Notes: generated by a model not told the origin, from the letters alone. A stretch of DNA of 64,000 nucleotides from Campylobacter jejuni (GCF_001457695.1 NZ_LN831025.1:124001-188000), one strand, 5' to 3'. Positions 7,793-18,187 are shown, counted from the stretch's first letter. A program made the numbers and translations.

Positions 7793-8515
7793 CTAATTAT
7801 TTTTTAAAAATTCCAAGATTATATCAAAAATTTTCTTGTCTTGGCTTAGGAGAAGGAAATTTTCATTTTTTTCTATATATAAATTTTGATGAATTGTTAA
7901 AGCAGCTGCTGTATCAAAAATTCGTGTTTTTCCAAGAATTAATACAAAACTAAAATACGAAGCATAAGCGAGACTTAAGGCTGTTGCACCCAAAGAGCGA
8001 AATTTTAATTGATTTTTTGTTAAAAAATCGAGAAGTTCTGGATAAAGTGAAATTTTTTCAACTATACCTATTTTAGGAAATAGATTGGGTGTTAAGGGTG
8101 AGTATTTTGGATCGGAAAGATTGGATTTAAAAGCTTGATTGTTATTAAAAGCAAAAATTTCTTGACTGACAAGATTGCAAACAAAAGCGCTTTTTGCCTG
8201 ATCTTTTTCCATAAGAGCTATAGAAGTTCCATAAAATGGTATTTTAGAAACAAAATTTGAACTTCCATCCAAAGGAACAAGAATCATTTGTTTTGGCCTA
8301 GCTTTTCCGATCAATCCGCTTTCTTCAGAAAAAATTTGTCCAAAACAACTAAGATATTTTATGAAAATTTGTTCACATTTTAAGTCAAGCTCATAGCCTT
8401 GATTTTCATCATAGCCTAATTTAGAGCAAAGTTTAAGATCATTTTGTGGGATATTATTTAGATACTTGTGTATTTGCAAATTTGCATTTAAGCAAGCATC
8501 TAAAAATTCTTTCAT
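7793..8515 (-). CDS. inositol monophosphatase-family protein
   Basis: A 240-residue protein of the IMPase/FBPase/CysQ superfamily of magnesium-dependent phosphatases. The motifs are partly preserved: FSEESGL around residue 59 for the first metal ligand, and VPLDGSSNFVSKIPFYG around residues 75-92, which corresponds to the DPxDGTxNF signature with Leu replacing the second-position residue and Ser replacing Thr. The terminal WDxAA-type motif is seen as FDTAAA. Possible substrates include inositol phosphate, fructose-1,6-bisphosphate or PAP; sequence alone does not decide. Start ATG overlaps the bamA stop by one base. Confidence 0.85.
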   Translation of the reverse strand: MKEFLDACLNANLQIHKYLNNIPQNDLKLCSKLGYDENQGYELDLKCEQIFIKYLSCFGQIFSEESGLIGKARPKQMILVPLDGSSNFVSKIPFYGTSIALMEKDQAKSAFVCNLVSQEIFAFNNNQAFKSNLSDPKYSPLTPNLFPKIGIVEKISLYPELLDFLTKNQLKFRSLGATALSLAYASYFSFVLILGKTRIFDTAAALTIHQNLYIEKNENFLLLSQDKKIFDIILEFLKNN

Positions 8516-10734
8516 TAAAAGCGTGTTCCAAGATTAAATTCAAAACTATTAGTATTATCACCTTTTTTATCATTAAGAGGTTTGGCAAATACAAGCTGTA
8601 AAGGTCCAATTGGTGTAATCCATTCAATGCCTATACCTGTACTCATTCTTTTTATTTCATCTAAATTTTTACGTCCTATCATACCATAATCAAAAAACAC
8701 GCTACCACGAAGTTTGATTCTATCAATCAAAGGAAAACTAAGTTCTACAGAATTGGCAAAAGCTATGGTTCCACCTACTTCATCTCCCCATTGATTTTTA
8801 GGACTTACCGTTCTGCTTTCAAAACCGCGTATCGATCTAATACCACCTAAATAAATTCTTTGGTTAATTGGTAAATAACCTTCATTCCATACTTTATAAA
8901 AACTCGCTTTATAGCGATAAATAAGATCATATCCTATATAGTCTTGCAAACCTTGATAAAAGTTAAATTTAGAGCTTGATGAAATAAATTCTTGATCTCC
9001 GCCAAGTCCAGCGTATTCTAAACTAGTTGAAGCAATGATACCTGATCGTGGCAGATAATAATCATCTGTATTGTTAAAGGTGATTGCTGGAGTTATAGAG
9101 CTTTTAATACTTTTGCCAAGTTCATATCCTGTTCTTAAAAGAGTTGGACTTAAGTGATATATATCGCTTTGTTCAAGATTATAAGTTAAGCTTACATTAT
9201 AGTATCTTGCAAATTGGCGTCCAACTGTTATATCAAAGCCGTAATTTTTTTCTGAATAATTATCCCATTCATAGTCATTTGAATAAAGTGTTCCGCCTAG
9301 ACTATATTGACTATCAAGAACGCGTGGATTTATGAGACTAATCCTTCCTGATAAGGTATCATCGCTTTTATCCACGCTTACAGAGCTTTTTATTCCTGAA
9401 CCAAAGATATTTGTATCTGATAAAGAAGCATTAAGTAAAATACCATCGCTTGATCCATAGCCAATGCCTCCAGAAATAGCTCCTGTAGAAGCTTCTTTAA
9501 CATCAACAATCAAATCAATATGTGTATCATCAACTTTTTCTTCTTTGATATTTACATCGTCAAAATAAGAAGTTCTTTTTAAAGCATTTTTTGACTCGCT
9601 TAAGTCTGTTCTATTGTATAAATTACCTTCTGTTATATATAATTCTCGGCGTATGACGCGATCTACAGTGCGTGAATTTCCTGAAATAATAACATTTCTT
9701 ATATAAACTTTATCGTGAGGGATTACTTTAAATACAACGGTGGCTTCTTGAGTTTGATCATTTTTTTGAATATCAGGATAGACTTCTACAAACGCATAAC
9801 CCAAATCAGCACTTTGTGTTTCTATGGTTTTAACATCTTTTCTAATGTCTTCGATATTGATAGTTTTGCCAGTGCTTGATCTTAAATCTTTTACGGTTTG
9901 TGTATTTTGTTTATCATCAAATAAAGGATTTTCTATGCTTATACTTTTAATTTTATAAGGCTTTCCTTCTTTGATAAAATAAGTCAAATTTGCTTGATAA
10001 GTATCTGTGTAGGTTTTAAGATAAGGGGAGGATACTTGAACATCTAAATATCCTTTTTTCATATATTCATCAGCAATTCTTGAACTATCGTTACTAAGTT
10101 CAAAAACTTTTAATTTTCCATCATTGCGTCCCCACATCCATCCCATAAATTCTTTTTCTTTGTTAACAACAGCAGGTTCTATATCAGAATATGAAAATTT
10201 CTTGGCTCCACTTAAATGAACATTATCAATAATGATATTTTCGCCACGATTTACTATAAATTCAAGCTCTAGTCCATCAGTATTTTCTAAAGTCTTTTTT
10301 TTGTATTCTATAATAGTATCAAAATAACTTTTTGCTTCATAATAAGCTTTAATGCGTTCAATAGCTTCTTTTATACTTCCTTCATCAAGTAGTGTGCCTC
10401 TTTTAATCCCTAAAATACTTTCAACTTGTTTTCTATCATTTGAAGCTATACCTGTGATAGTAATCTTTGCTATAGTTGGTTTTTCGGTAACTATAATTTC
10501 CAAAATTCCATTGTTGTTTTCTACCGCGATATTTTCGAAATAATTTTGTTTATAAAGATTAAGAATAGCAGTGTTGATTTTTGCAGGATTTATTTCCTCG
10601 CCTATTTTAAGCCCTGTAATATTCATGGCACTTGTATTTGATAAGTGGTTTAATCCGATAAATTTAATATCTTTAATGGTTGCTGCATTGGCTATAGCAA
10701 CTAAAGCACAAATACTAATAAGATGTTTTTTCAT
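8515..10734 (-). CDS. bamA: outer-membrane protein assembly factor BamA
   Basis: A 739-residue Omp85/BamA protein that folds beta-barrel proteins into the outer membrane. A signal peptide ending near ALVAIANA is followed by POTRA repeats (about residues 20-410, each with a V/I-x-G-N/A turn such as VIISGNSRTVDRVIRREL) and the C-terminal 16-strand barrel with the conserved IRGFESRTV loop (VRGF/IRGF motif) and a final strand ending in GTRF with a terminal aromatic. It heads the bamA-IMPase-accD-rlmH-dksA-dusB operon and is divergent from tyrA. Confidence 0.97.
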   Translation of the reverse strand: MKKHLISICALVAIANAATIKDIKFIGLNHLSNTSAMNITGLKIGEEINPAKINTAILNLYKQNYFENIAVENNNGILEIIVTEKPTIAKITITGIASNDRKQVESILGIKRGTLLDEGSIKEAIERIKAYYEAKSYFDTIIEYKKKTLENTDGLELEFIVNRGENIIIDNVHLSGAKKFSYSDIEPAVVNKEKEFMGWMWGRNDGKLKVFELSNDSSRIADEYMKKGYLDVQVSSPYLKTYTDTYQANLTYFIKEGKPYKIKSISIENPLFDDKQNTQTVKDLRSSTGKTINIEDIRKDVKTIETQSADLGYAFVEVYPDIQKNDQTQEATVVFKVIPHDKVYIRNVIISGNSRTVDRVIRRELYITEGNLYNRTDLSESKNALKRTSYFDDVNIKEEKVDDTHIDLIVDVKEASTGAISGGIGYGSSDGILLNASLSDTNIFGSGIKSSVSVDKSDDTLSGRISLINPRVLDSQYSLGGTLYSNDYEWDNYSEKNYGFDITVGRQFARYYNVSLTYNLEQSDIYHLSPTLLRTGYELGKSIKSSITPAITFNNTDDYYLPRSGIIASTSLEYAGLGGDQEFISSSSKFNFYQGLQDYIGYDLIYRYKASFYKVWNEGYLPINQRIYLGGIRSIRGFESRTVSPKNQWGDEVGGTIAFANSVELSFPLIDRIKLRGSVFFDYGMIGRKNLDEIKRMSTGIGIEWITPIGPLQLVFAKPLNDKKGDNTNSFEFNLGTRF

Positions 10735-10767
10735 TGATTTTTTTACCTAAAGCTTTATTAAAAGCTG

Positions 10768-10773
10768 TATAAT
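10768..10773 (+). promoter_or_regulatory. putative -10 box of the tyrA operon
   Basis: TATAAT preceded by TG (TGTATAAT) in the 77-base divergent space between bamA and tyrA, 38 bases before the tyrA start codon. A good Campylobacter-type extended -10. The bamA promoter should lie in the same gap but is not obvious. Confidence 0.65.
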
Positions 10774-10811
10774 AGCAAAAAAAATTTAACAAAAAAACTA
10801 AGGTAGAAAGT

Positions 10812-11639
10812 ATGAAAATAGCAATTATAGGGCTTGGGCTTATGGGTGGATCTTTAGGGCTTTGTTTGAAAGAAAATAAGCTTATTTCTTGTGTTTATGG
10901 TATGGATTTAAGCAAAGAAAATGAAAAAGATGCCCTGCAATTAGGTCTTATTCATGAGCTTATAGAATTTAAAGATTTAGCTTTATGTGATATGATTTTT
11001 ATCGCAACTCCTGTTAATGCTATTATAGAAATTTTGCAAAAGTTAGTTGATTTGCCTTCTAATGTAACAATTATAGAGCTTGGAAGTACAAAAAGAAAAA
11101 TTATAGAAAGTTTGCCTAAGAATTTAATCAAACAAACTCTTTTTGCTCATCCTATGACAGGAACTGAAAATTCAGGTCCAAAAGCGGCTTTTAAAGAGCT
11201 TTATAAAGATGCAGTTTGTGTTCTTTGTGATAGTGAAATAGCTGATGACTTGCATCAAAAAAGAGCGGTAGAAATTTTTTCTCATTTAGGGATGAAAATT
11301 GTTTTTATGGATAGTAAAGCCCATGATCATCATGCTGCTATTATTTCTCATTTGCCTCATGTTATAAGTTTTTCTTTGGCAAATTTTGTAATGAAGGAAG
11401 AAGATAAAAGAAATATTGTTCATTTAGCTGGAGGATCTTTTAAAGGTATGAGCAGAATTGCCAAATCATCGCCACAAATGTGGGAAAGTATTTTTTTACA
11501 AAATAAAGATAACGTATTAAGTTCTATTGATTTTTTTCAACAAGAATTAGAGAGATGTAAACAAATGATACAATTAGACAAAAATGATGAATTAAGAGAA
11601 TGGATGAAACAGGCTAATACTCTAAGAGAAATTTTATAA
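10812..11639 (+). CDS. tyrA: prephenate dehydrogenase
   Basis: A 275-residue NAD-dependent prephenate dehydrogenase that makes 4-hydroxyphenylpyruvate for tyrosine. The Rossmann loop GLGLMGGSLG starts at residue 7, ELGSTKRKI and HPMTGTE carry the active-site region, and SHLPHVIS is the family helix with the catalytic-site His. There is no fused chorismate mutase or ACT domain, so it is the stand-alone type. A ribosome site (AAGG about 10 bases upstream) supports ATG 10812. Confidence 0.94.
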   Translation: MKIAIIGLGLMGGSLGLCLKENKLISCVYGMDLSKENEKDALQLGLIHELIEFKDLALCDMIFIATPVNAIIEILQKLVDLPSNVTIIELGSTKRKIIESLPKNLIKQTLFAHPMTGTENSGPKAAFKELYKDAVCVLCDSEIADDLHQKRAVEIFSHLGMKIVFMDSKAHDHHAAIISHLPHVISFSLANFVMKEEDKRNIVHLAGGSFKGMSRIAKSSPQMWESIFLQNKDNVLSSIDFFQQELERCKQMIQLDKNDELREWMKQANTLREIL

Positions 11640-11718
11640 ATTTGCTAGATATTTACTGAAAATATAATAGAATTTATACTAAAAACAACAAAAACATTAA
11701 AAATTTTTAAGGAAGGTT

Positions 11719-13092
11719 ATGGCAAAAAGAAAAGGCAAAACTTATTTATCTGTTTTAATTTTAGTTTTAATAGCAATTTTGATTTTTTTTATTTCAAGAT
11801 TAAGTATTTTTGAAAAAAATCCTCCTCAAATTTTAATGCCAGATGTTGTATATACTGATCTTAAAAAACCTATTTTAGTGCATGTTAAAGATGATGAAAG
11901 TTCTATCAAAAATGTACAAATTATATTGCATAAAGACGACAATACTAGTACAATGGTTATAGCAGATGAAAAGATTTCTAATTTAAAAGATATTACCTTA
12001 CAAGTTGCTTTGCCAAAATTTGGTTACAAAGAAAATGTAAAATCTTTTGTTTTGGAGGTGATAGCTAAAGATTCTAGTTTTTGGAATTTTTTTAGTGGTA
12101 ATGAAGCAAGAAAACAAATTGCGGTATTGGTAGATAATACGGCTCCAAAAATCAATATCATAAGCAATTCTTACCAAATCGAGCAAGGCGGTGCCGGGGC
12201 AGTTGTTTTTAAGGCCGATGATGCTAATTTAGATAAGGTGTATATAGAAACAAATAAAGGTAAAATCTTTAAAGTCACACCTTATGTAAAAGAAGGATAT
12301 TATGCGGCTTTGATTGCTTGGGATGCAAGAGATGAGGAATTTCGTGCATTTGTTATCGCTACGGATAAAGCGGGAAATATTTCAAAAGAATGTATAAGGT
12401 ATTATTTTGTTAATCGTAAATATCGTGTTTCAAATATCAATCTAACGGATAAATTTTTAGATGGAAAGATTGAGAATTTAGCAAATCAATATGCTCCAAA
12501 AGATAATAATCTCAATCGTTATGAAAAATTTAAGTTTGTCAATGAAACTTTAAGAAATAGCAATGAAGAACTTATCCATGAAATCACTTCAAAAGTACCT
12601 GAGGAAAAAATTGATAATTTTGATTTGAATTTATTTTTACCTCTTAAAAATGGTATGAAAGTAGCGGATTTTGCTGATCATAGGTATTATTCTTATAATG
12701 GGCAATTTGTGAGTGATTCTTATCATATGGGGCTTGATCTAGCAAGCGTAGCACAAGCTCCTATCATAAGCAATAACGCAGGCAAGGTTGTTTTTGCTGC
12801 TGAAAATGGAATTTATGGTTTAAATTTAATTATTTATCATGGTTTTGGAGTATATAGTCTTTATGGGCACTGTTTTTCTAAAAATGTTGATTTAGATGAA
12901 ATGATTAATAAACAAAGCATTATAGGCAAAACAGGAACAAGTGGTTTAGCCTTAGGTGATCATTTGCATTTTGGAGTTTTGGTTCAAGGAGTTGAAACGC
13001 GTCCTGAACAATGGCAAGATAAAAAATGGATAGAAAATAATATTTACAATGTTTTAAATGATGGTAAAAAGATAATTTTAGGAAAAAATTAA
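11719..13092 (+). CDS. M23 (LytM) peptidoglycan endopeptidase, membrane anchored
   Basis: A 457-residue protein with one N-terminal membrane anchor (about residues 9-26), a long periplasmic beta-rich region and a C-terminal LytM/M23 zinc peptidase domain. The zinc and catalytic motifs are visible as SYHMGLDLAS (H-x3-D) and GDHLHFG (H-x-H). Such peptidases trim peptidoglycan crosslinks or stem peptides; in Campylobacter and Helicobacter M23 proteins of this type set helical cell shape (Csd/Pgp class). Which substrate bond this one cuts is not visible. It follows tyrA by 79 bases and overlaps lpxC by one base. Confidence 0.9.
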   Translation: MAKRKGKTYLSVLILVLIAILIFFISRLSIFEKNPPQILMPDVVYTDLKKPILVHVKDDESSIKNVQIILHKDDNTSTMVIADEKISNLKDITLQVALPKFGYKENVKSFVLEVIAKDSSFWNFFSGNEARKQIAVLVDNTAPKINIISNSYQIEQGGAGAVVFKADDANLDKVYIETNKGKIFKVTPYVKEGYYAALIAWDARDEEFRAFVIATDKAGNISKECIRYYFVNRKYRVSNINLTDKFLDGKIENLANQYAPKDNNLNRYEKFKFVNETLRNSNEELIHEITSKVPEEKIDNFDLNLFLPLKNGMKVADFADHRYYSYNGQFVSDSYHMGLDLASVAQAPIISNNAGKVVFAAENGIYGLNLIIYHGFGVYSLYGHCFSKNVDLDEMINKQSIIGKTGTSGLALGDHLHFGVLVQGVETRPEQWQDKKWIENNIYNVLNDGKKIILGKN

Positions 13093-13976
13093 TGAAACAA
13101 TTAACTTTAGCAAAAACTGTCAAAGGCGTAGGTATAGGACTTCATAAGGGTGAGCCCATAGAAATTACTTTAGAGCCTTTAGAAGCAAATAGTGGTATAG
13201 TATTTTTTAGAAGCGATCTTAATGCAAGCTATAAGGCAAGTCCTGAAAATGTGATCAATACTCAAATGGCAACTGTTTTAGGAGATGATCGTGGATTTAT
13301 TTCTACAATAGAGCATTTAATGAGTGCGATTAATGCTTATGGAATCGATAATGTACGCATAGTTTTAAATGCAAATGAAGCTCCTGTTATGGATGGATCA
13401 AGTATTAGTTTTTGTATGATGCTTGATGAAGCAGGGGTAAAAGAACTTGATGTGCCTAAAAAAATTATGGTAATTAAAAAGCCTATAGAAGTAAGAGATG
13501 GTAATAAATTTGTGCGTTTAACTCCTACTAAAGAACCCCGTATTAATTACACAATTAAATTTGACAATGCTGTTATAGGTGAACAAAGTTACAATTTTGA
13601 ATTCAGCAAAAAAAATTATATAGAAAACATAGCAAGGGCTAGAACTTTTGGTTTTTTAAAAGATGTTCAAGCTCTTAGGAGTATGAATTTAGCACTAGGT
13701 GGAAGTTTAGAAAATACTATAGTGGTAGATGAAAATCGTATTTTAAATCCTGAGGGTTTGCGTTTCAAAGATGAGTTTGTAAGACATAAAATTTTAGATG
13801 CAATTGGAGATTTAACCTTACTTGGATATCGTGTTTTTGGAGATTATACTTCATATGCTGGGAGTCATCATTTAAATCATTTGCTCACTAAAGAAGTTTT
13901 AAAAGATAAAGATGCTTATGAAATTGTAAGCCTTGAAAAAACAACCCAAAAAGCTTATGAAAAGGTATTTGCATAA
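13092..13976 (+). CDS. lpxC: UDP-3-O-acyl-N-acetylglucosamine deacetylase LpxC
   Basis: A 294-residue LpxC, normal length. It catalyses the committed zinc-dependent deacetylation of lipid A synthesis in the cytoplasm. Seen motifs are GIGLHKGE near the start, STIEHLMSA with the first zinc His, the EAPVMDGSS block, KDEFVRHKILDAIGD with zinc His and Asp, and SHHLNH near the C-terminus carrying the catalytic His. The start overlaps the previous stop by one base (TAATG). Confidence 0.97.
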   Translation: MKQLTLAKTVKGVGIGLHKGEPIEITLEPLEANSGIVFFRSDLNASYKASPENVINTQMATVLGDDRGFISTIEHLMSAINAYGIDNVRIVLNANEAPVMDGSSISFCMMLDEAGVKELDVPKKIMVIKKPIEVRDGNKFVRLTPTKEPRINYTIKFDNAVIGEQSYNFEFSKKNYIENIARARTFGFLKDVQALRSMNLALGGSLENTIVVDENRILNPEGLRFKDEFVRHKILDAIGDLTLLGYRVFGDYTSYAGSHHLNHLLTKEVLKDKDAYEIVSLEKTTQKAYEKVFA

Positions 13977-13987
13977 AAACCTCTCTT

Positions 13988-14416
13988 TTGCTTAATGCTT
14001 TATCTAAGCCTTTAATGATCGGAATTTATCAAGATGATAAACTTATAAAAACTTATAAAAGTGAAGAAAAAGCAAGCGAATTTTTACCAAAAATTTTAGA
14101 TGAATTGCTTAAAGAATATGATTTTACAAGTTTAATCTATGCTAATGGTCCAGGTTCTTATATGGGGATTAAAATTTCTTATGTAAGTTTGAGTACTTTA
14201 AGTATAGTAAAAAATATTCCTTTATTTGCGGTGAGTGCTTTTGAATTAAATGGCTATAAACCCATAAGTGCAAATAAAAATTTTTGTTTTGTATATAAAG
14301 AAGGTGAAATTTGTTTAGAGCAAAATATCCCAGCAGAGTTTTTTTTACCAAAAAATTTACAAGAGCTTAAACTAAATAATGATAATCTTCCTTTTTATTT
14401 TTTAGATGCAATTTAG
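13988..14416 (+). CDS. tsaB: TsaB-like protein (tRNA t6A pathway)
   Basis: A short (142-residue) protein resembling TsaB/YeaZ, the pseudo-ATPase partner of TsaD in making threonylcarbamoyl-adenosine in tRNA. The diagnostic block YANGPGSYMGIKISYVSLSTL (about residues 49-69) matches the family GPGSFTGLRIG region. The family N-terminus is usually an Ile/Leu-rich strand then D/N-T/A-S/L. Here the frame upstream of TTG 13988 reads KTSLLLNALSKP, which fits better if translation starts earlier, at an ATA codon (13973) that overlaps the lpxC stop. AAAGG (13961-13965) would be its ribosome site. The C-terminal half is shorter than usual. Confidence 0.75.
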   Translation: MLNALSKPLMIGIYQDDKLIKTYKSEEKASEFLPKILDELLKEYDFTSLIYANGPGSYMGIKISYVSLSTLSIVKNIPLFAVSAFELNGYKPISANKNFCFVYKEGEICLEQNIPAEFFLPKNLQELKLNNDNLPFYFLDAI

Positions 14417-14424
14417 GATGAAAT

Positions 14425-15303
14425 TTGAAAATTTTAGTTCCCGCTACGAGTGCGAATTTAGGGCCAGGTTTTGATTGTTTAGGACTTAGTTTAAAGCTTT
14501 TTAATGAAACTCAAATCCAAAAATCAGGTGTTTTTAGCATTAGTATTGGAGGTGAGGGCAGTGATAATATTTTTCTTAAAAAAAACAATATATTTGTAAA
14601 TATTTTTTATGAAATTTATGAAAAACTAAGCGGAAAAAAAGATAATTTTCGTTTTATTTTTCAAAATAACATTCCTCTTTCAAGAGGGTTAGGAAGCTCT
14701 TCAGCTGTGATTGTTGGAGCTATTGCCAGTGCTTATTATATGAGTGGATTTAAGGTAGAAAAAGAACGTATTTTAGATGAGGCTTTAATTTATGAAAACC
14801 ATCCAGATAATATCGCTCCAGCTACTCTTGGTGGTTTTGTGTGTTCTTTGGTTGAAAAAAATAAAGTTTATAGTATCAAAAAAGAGATTGATAAAGATTT
14901 AGCTGCTGTGGTTGTGATCCCAAATTTGGCAATGAGCACGGAACAATCACGCCAAGCTTTGGCCAAAAATTTAAGTTTTAATGATGCGGTTTTCAACCTT
15001 TCTCATGCTTCATTTTTAACCGCTTGTTTTTTGGAGAAAAAATATGAATTTTTAAAATTTGCAAGTCAAGATAAGCTTCATGAAATCAATCGTATGAAAA
15101 ACTTACCCGAGCTTTTTGAAGTGCAAAAATTTGCCTTAGAAAATAAAGCTTTAATGAGCACACTTTCAGGCTCAGGATCGAGCTTTTTTTCTTTAGCTTT
15201 TAAAGATGATGCTTTAGCTTTAGCAAAGAAAATGCAAACAAAATTTAAAGATTTTCGTGTGCAATATTTAGAATTTGATGATAATGGCTTTGAAATTTGC
15301 TAA
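14425..15303 (+). CDS. thrB: homoserine kinase
   Basis: A 292-residue GHMP-family kinase that phosphorylates L-homoserine with ATP in the threonine pathway. The N-terminal PATSANLGPGFDCLG, the ATP-binding GLGSSSAVIVGA and the C-terminal LSGSGSSFFSL glycine motif are all present. TTG 14425 is the start because the conserved N-terminus begins there and AGGA lies at 14415-14418. Homoserine dehydrogenase (hom), which makes its substrate, is encoded elsewhere in this window. Confidence 0.95.
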   Translation: MKILVPATSANLGPGFDCLGLSLKLFNETQIQKSGVFSISIGGEGSDNIFLKKNNIFVNIFYEIYEKLSGKKDNFRFIFQNNIPLSRGLGSSSAVIVGAIASAYYMSGFKVEKERILDEALIYENHPDNIAPATLGGFVCSLVEKNKVYSIKKEIDKDLAAVVVIPNLAMSTEQSRQALAKNLSFNDAVFNLSHASFLTACFLEKKYEFLKFASQDKLHEINRMKNLPELFEVQKFALENKALMSTLSGSGSSFFSLAFKDDALALAKKMQTKFKDFRVQYLEFDDNGFEIC

Positions 15304-15327
15304 AAAATATAAAAAAAAGATATAATT

Positions 15328-15585
15328 TTGAAAAAACATATACCAATTAGAATGTGCATAGTGTGTAAAAACCGCTTTGAGCAAAATATGTTATTTAGAT
15401 TTAAAGTTGTTTTAGGAGATATTGCACCTAAAGCAGAACATGGAAGAAGCGGATATTTATGTCAAAATTGTATTGAGAAAGAAGATAAAATCTTACAAAA
15501 AGCATTTTCTAAAATATGTAAAAATTTAAATACTAAAATTACTCAGCAAGGACTTAAGGAGATATTTTTAAATGGCAAAGATTAG
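15328..15585 (+). CDS. YlxR-family RNA-binding protein
   Basis: An 85-residue protein of the YlxR/DUF448 family, typically encoded just before infB, as here. Known members bind RNA and have been reported as an RNase P modulator in Firmicutes. The signature RMCIVC near residue 8 and [10 protein letters not shown] around residue 48 are visible, and basic residues follow. The TTG start is favoured because the family core begins Pro-x-R-x-C a few residues in. It lies two bases after TATAAT (15321-15326), so a promoter overlapping the start is possible. It overlaps infB by 14 bases. Confidence 0.88.
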   Translation: MKKHIPIRMCIVCKNRFEQNMLFRFKVVLGDIAPKAEHGRSGYLCQNCIEKEDKILQKAFSKICKNLNTKITQQGLKEIFLNGKD

Positions 15586-18187
15586 AATTCATGAAATCGC
15601 AAAAGAATTAGGTTATGATAGTAAGGAAATTATTGAAAAGGCAAATGAATTAGGACTTGGAATTAAAACAGCATCAAATGCTGTAGAACCCGAGATTGCG
15701 GCAGCTATTTATGAGTATATACAAACAAGAGAAATTCCAGAAGCTTTTAAGAAAAATATCAAAACTCCTACGGCAAAAAAGCCTAAAAAAGAAAATATAA
15801 AAGAACAAGAAAAGCTAAATGAATCTGAAAAAAAAGAACCTAAAAAAGAAGAAAAGCTTAAACAAGAAGTTAAAAAAGAAGAATTAAAAGTTGAAAAAGA
15901 AAATGCAAAAGAGGAAGAAAAACAAGAAATTATTGATGCTCATAAGCCACAAAGCCTTGCTAGTGCAACTTTAGCCAAAAGACGCGGACTTGTCATTGTT
16001 AAAAAGAAAAAAGACGAAGAAGAAATTCAAGTTAAAAAAGAAGAAGTAAAAAATTCAAATGATATATCTATCAATAATGAAGAGCGCTTAAGTTTAAAAA
16101 CTATGTTTTCAAATGCTGATGAGAGTTTAAAGAAAAAGAAAAAAGAAAAAAAATCTATTGCTGCGAGTAAAAAAGAAAGTACCGAAAAAATGAATTTTTT
16201 AGATGAACATGATTTTGGTGATATTTCTTTAGATGATGAAGATGAGGTAGTGTTACCTGATTTTAGTGTAAAAGAACAAGAAAAACCACAAAATATCAAT
16301 AAAAAACAACCTAATTTTATAAGACAAGCTGTTGGAAATTCTGCGGGTTTTGGACTTGAAGGTGGAATTCAAAGAAGAAGTCGTAAAAAACCACCTAAAA
16401 AGATTGAAAAAAAGGAAGTAGAAGAAGTAAGTAGCGTTGCTATTTCTAAAGAAATTCGTGTGTATGAATTCGCTGATAAGATAGGAAAAAGCACTAGTGA
16501 AGTGATTTCAAAACTTTTCATGCTTGGAATGATGACAACAAAAAATGATTTCTTAGATGAAGATGCGATTGAAATTTTGGCTGCTGAATTTGGTATAGAG
16601 ATCAATATCATTAACGAGGCTGATGAGTTTGATTATGTAAAAGACTATGAAGAAGAGATTGATGAAAAAGATTTAGTGACTAGAGCACCTGTGATTACTA
16701 TCATGGGGCATGTTGATCATGGTAAAACTTCTTTGTTAGATTATATCAGAAAATCACGCGTTGCAAGTGGAGAAGCAGGGGGTATTACCCAACACGTGGG
16801 TGCTTATATGGTAGAAAAAAACGGGCGCAAAATTACTTTTATTGATACTCCAGGTCACGAAGCTTTTACTGCTATGCGTGCAAGGGGTGCAAGTATCACT
16901 GATATTGTAATCATCGTTGTAGCTGCAGATGATGGAGTAAAACCACAAACTAAAGAAGCGATAAATCATGCTAAGGCAGCAGGTGTGCCTATTATTATCG
17001 CTATTAACAAAATGGATAAAGAAGCGGCAAATCCTGATATGGTAAAAACTCAACTCGCAGAAATGGAAATTATGCCAGTAGAATGGGGCGGATCTTATGA
17101 ATTTGCAGGAGTTTCGGCTAAAACAGGAATGGGGATTGAAGATTTACTTGAAATTGTGCTTTTACAAGCTGATATTTTAGAACTTAAAGCCAATCCAAAA
17201 AGTTTTGCTAAAGCAAGCATTATAGAAAGTTCTGTGCAAAAAGGGCGTGGCGCGGTAGCTACTATCATCGTGCAAAATGGAACACTTACTGTAGGAAGTA
17301 CTGTGGTTGCAGGCGAGGCTTATGGAAAAGTGCGTGCGATGAGCGATGATCAAGGTAAAGCCTTAAAAGAAATCAAACCAGGTGAATGTGGGGTTATCGT
17401 AGGACTTAGTGAAGTAGCAGATGCAGGTGAAATTTTAATCGCAGTAAAAACAGATAAAGAAGCAAGAGAATACGCTAATAAACGCCACGAATACAACCGC
17501 CAAAAAGAACTTAGCAAATCCACTAAAGTTAGCATTGATGAGCTTGGAGCTAAGATCAAAGAAGGCAATCTAAAAGCCTTGCCTGTTATTTTAAAAGCTG
17601 ATGTGCAAGGATCTTTAGAAGCCTTAAAAGCAAGTTTAGAAAAACTTAGAAATGATGAGATTAAAGTGAATATCATTCATAGCGGGGTAGGAGGGATCAC
17701 ACAAAGTGATATAGAGCTTGCAAGTGCGAGTGAAAACTCTATAGTACTAGGTTTTAACATACGCCCAACAGGGGAAGTTAAAGAGCGTGCTAAGGATAAA
17801 GGCGTAGAAATTAAAACCTATAATGTGATTTATAATCTTTTAGACGATGTAAAAGCCTTACTTGGTGGTATGATGAGCCCGATTATTTCTGAAGAGCAAT
17901 TAGGACAAGCAGAGATTAGACAAGTGATCAATGTGCCAAAAATCGGACAAATCGCAGGTTGTATGGTAACTGAAGGGGTGATTAACCGTGGAGCTAAAAT
18001 TCGCCTTATCCGTGATGGAGTTGTGGTTTATGAAGGAAATGTAAGCTCGCTTAAACGTTTTAAAGATGATGCTAAAGAAGTGGCAAAAGGCTATGAGTGT
18101 GGCGTAGGTATAGAAGGGTGTGATGATATGAGAGTGGGTGATTATATAGAAAGCTATAAAGAAGTAGAGGAACAAGCAAGTCTATGA
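15572..18187 (+). CDS. infB: translation initiation factor IF-2
   Basis: An 871-residue IF2. It is a GTPase that recruits formyl-Met-tRNA to the 30S subunit and promotes subunit joining. In order: an IF2_N domain (residues 1-50), a Lys/Glu-rich low-complexity linker (about 60-280), a second IF2_N-like domain (about 290-345), the G domain with GHVDHGKT at about residue 379, DTPGHEAF and NKMD motifs, then domains II, III and the tRNA-binding IV. The size is normal for this group. It overlaps ylxR at the start and rbfA at the end, as part of an infB-rbfA-rimP translation cluster. Confidence 0.98.
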   Translation: MAKIRIHEIAKELGYDSKEIIEKANELGLGIKTASNAVEPEIAAAIYEYIQTREIPEAFKKNIKTPTAKKPKKENIKEQEKLNESEKKEPKKEEKLKQEVKKEELKVEKENAKEEEKQEIIDAHKPQSLASATLAKRRGLVIVKKKKDEEEIQVKKEEVKNSNDISINNEERLSLKTMFSNADESLKKKKKEKKSIAASKKESTEKMNFLDEHDFGDISLDDEDEVVLPDFSVKEQEKPQNINKKQPNFIRQAVGNSAGFGLEGGIQRRSRKKPPKKIEKKEVEEVSSVAISKEIRVYEFADKIGKSTSEVISKLFMLGMMTTKNDFLDEDAIEILAAEFGIEINIINEADEFDYVKDYEEEIDEKDLVTRAPVITIMGHVDHGKTSLLDYIRKSRVASGEAGGITQHVGAYMVEKNGRKITFIDTPGHEAFTAMRARGASITDIVIIVVAADDGVKPQTKEAINHAKAAGVPIIIAINKMDKEAANPDMVKTQLAEMEIMPVEWGGSYEFAGVSAKTGMGIEDLLEIVLLQADILELKANPKSFAKASIIESSVQKGRGAVATIIVQNGTLTVGSTVVAGEAYGKVRAMSDDQGKALKEIKPGECGVIVGLSEVADAGEILIAVKTDKEAREYANKRHEYNRQKELSKSTKVSIDELGAKIKEGNLKALPVILKADVQGSLEALKASLEKLRNDEIKVNIIHSGVGGITQSDIELASASENSIVLGFNIRPTGEVKERAKDKGVEIKTYNVIYNLLDDVKALLGGMMSPIISEEQLGQAEIRQVINVPKIGQIAGCMVTEGVINRGAKIRLIRDGVVVYEGNVSSLKRFKDDAKEVAKGYECGVGIEGCDDMRVGDYIESYKEVEEQASL

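Noticed and set aside
15770-16260. Lys/Glu-rich repeats in infB as a separate repeat element
   Set aside because: This is the normal low-complexity linker of IF2.
16027-17676. Antisense ORFs within infB
   Set aside because: They are shadows of a strongly conserved IF2 reading frame with no independent start signal.
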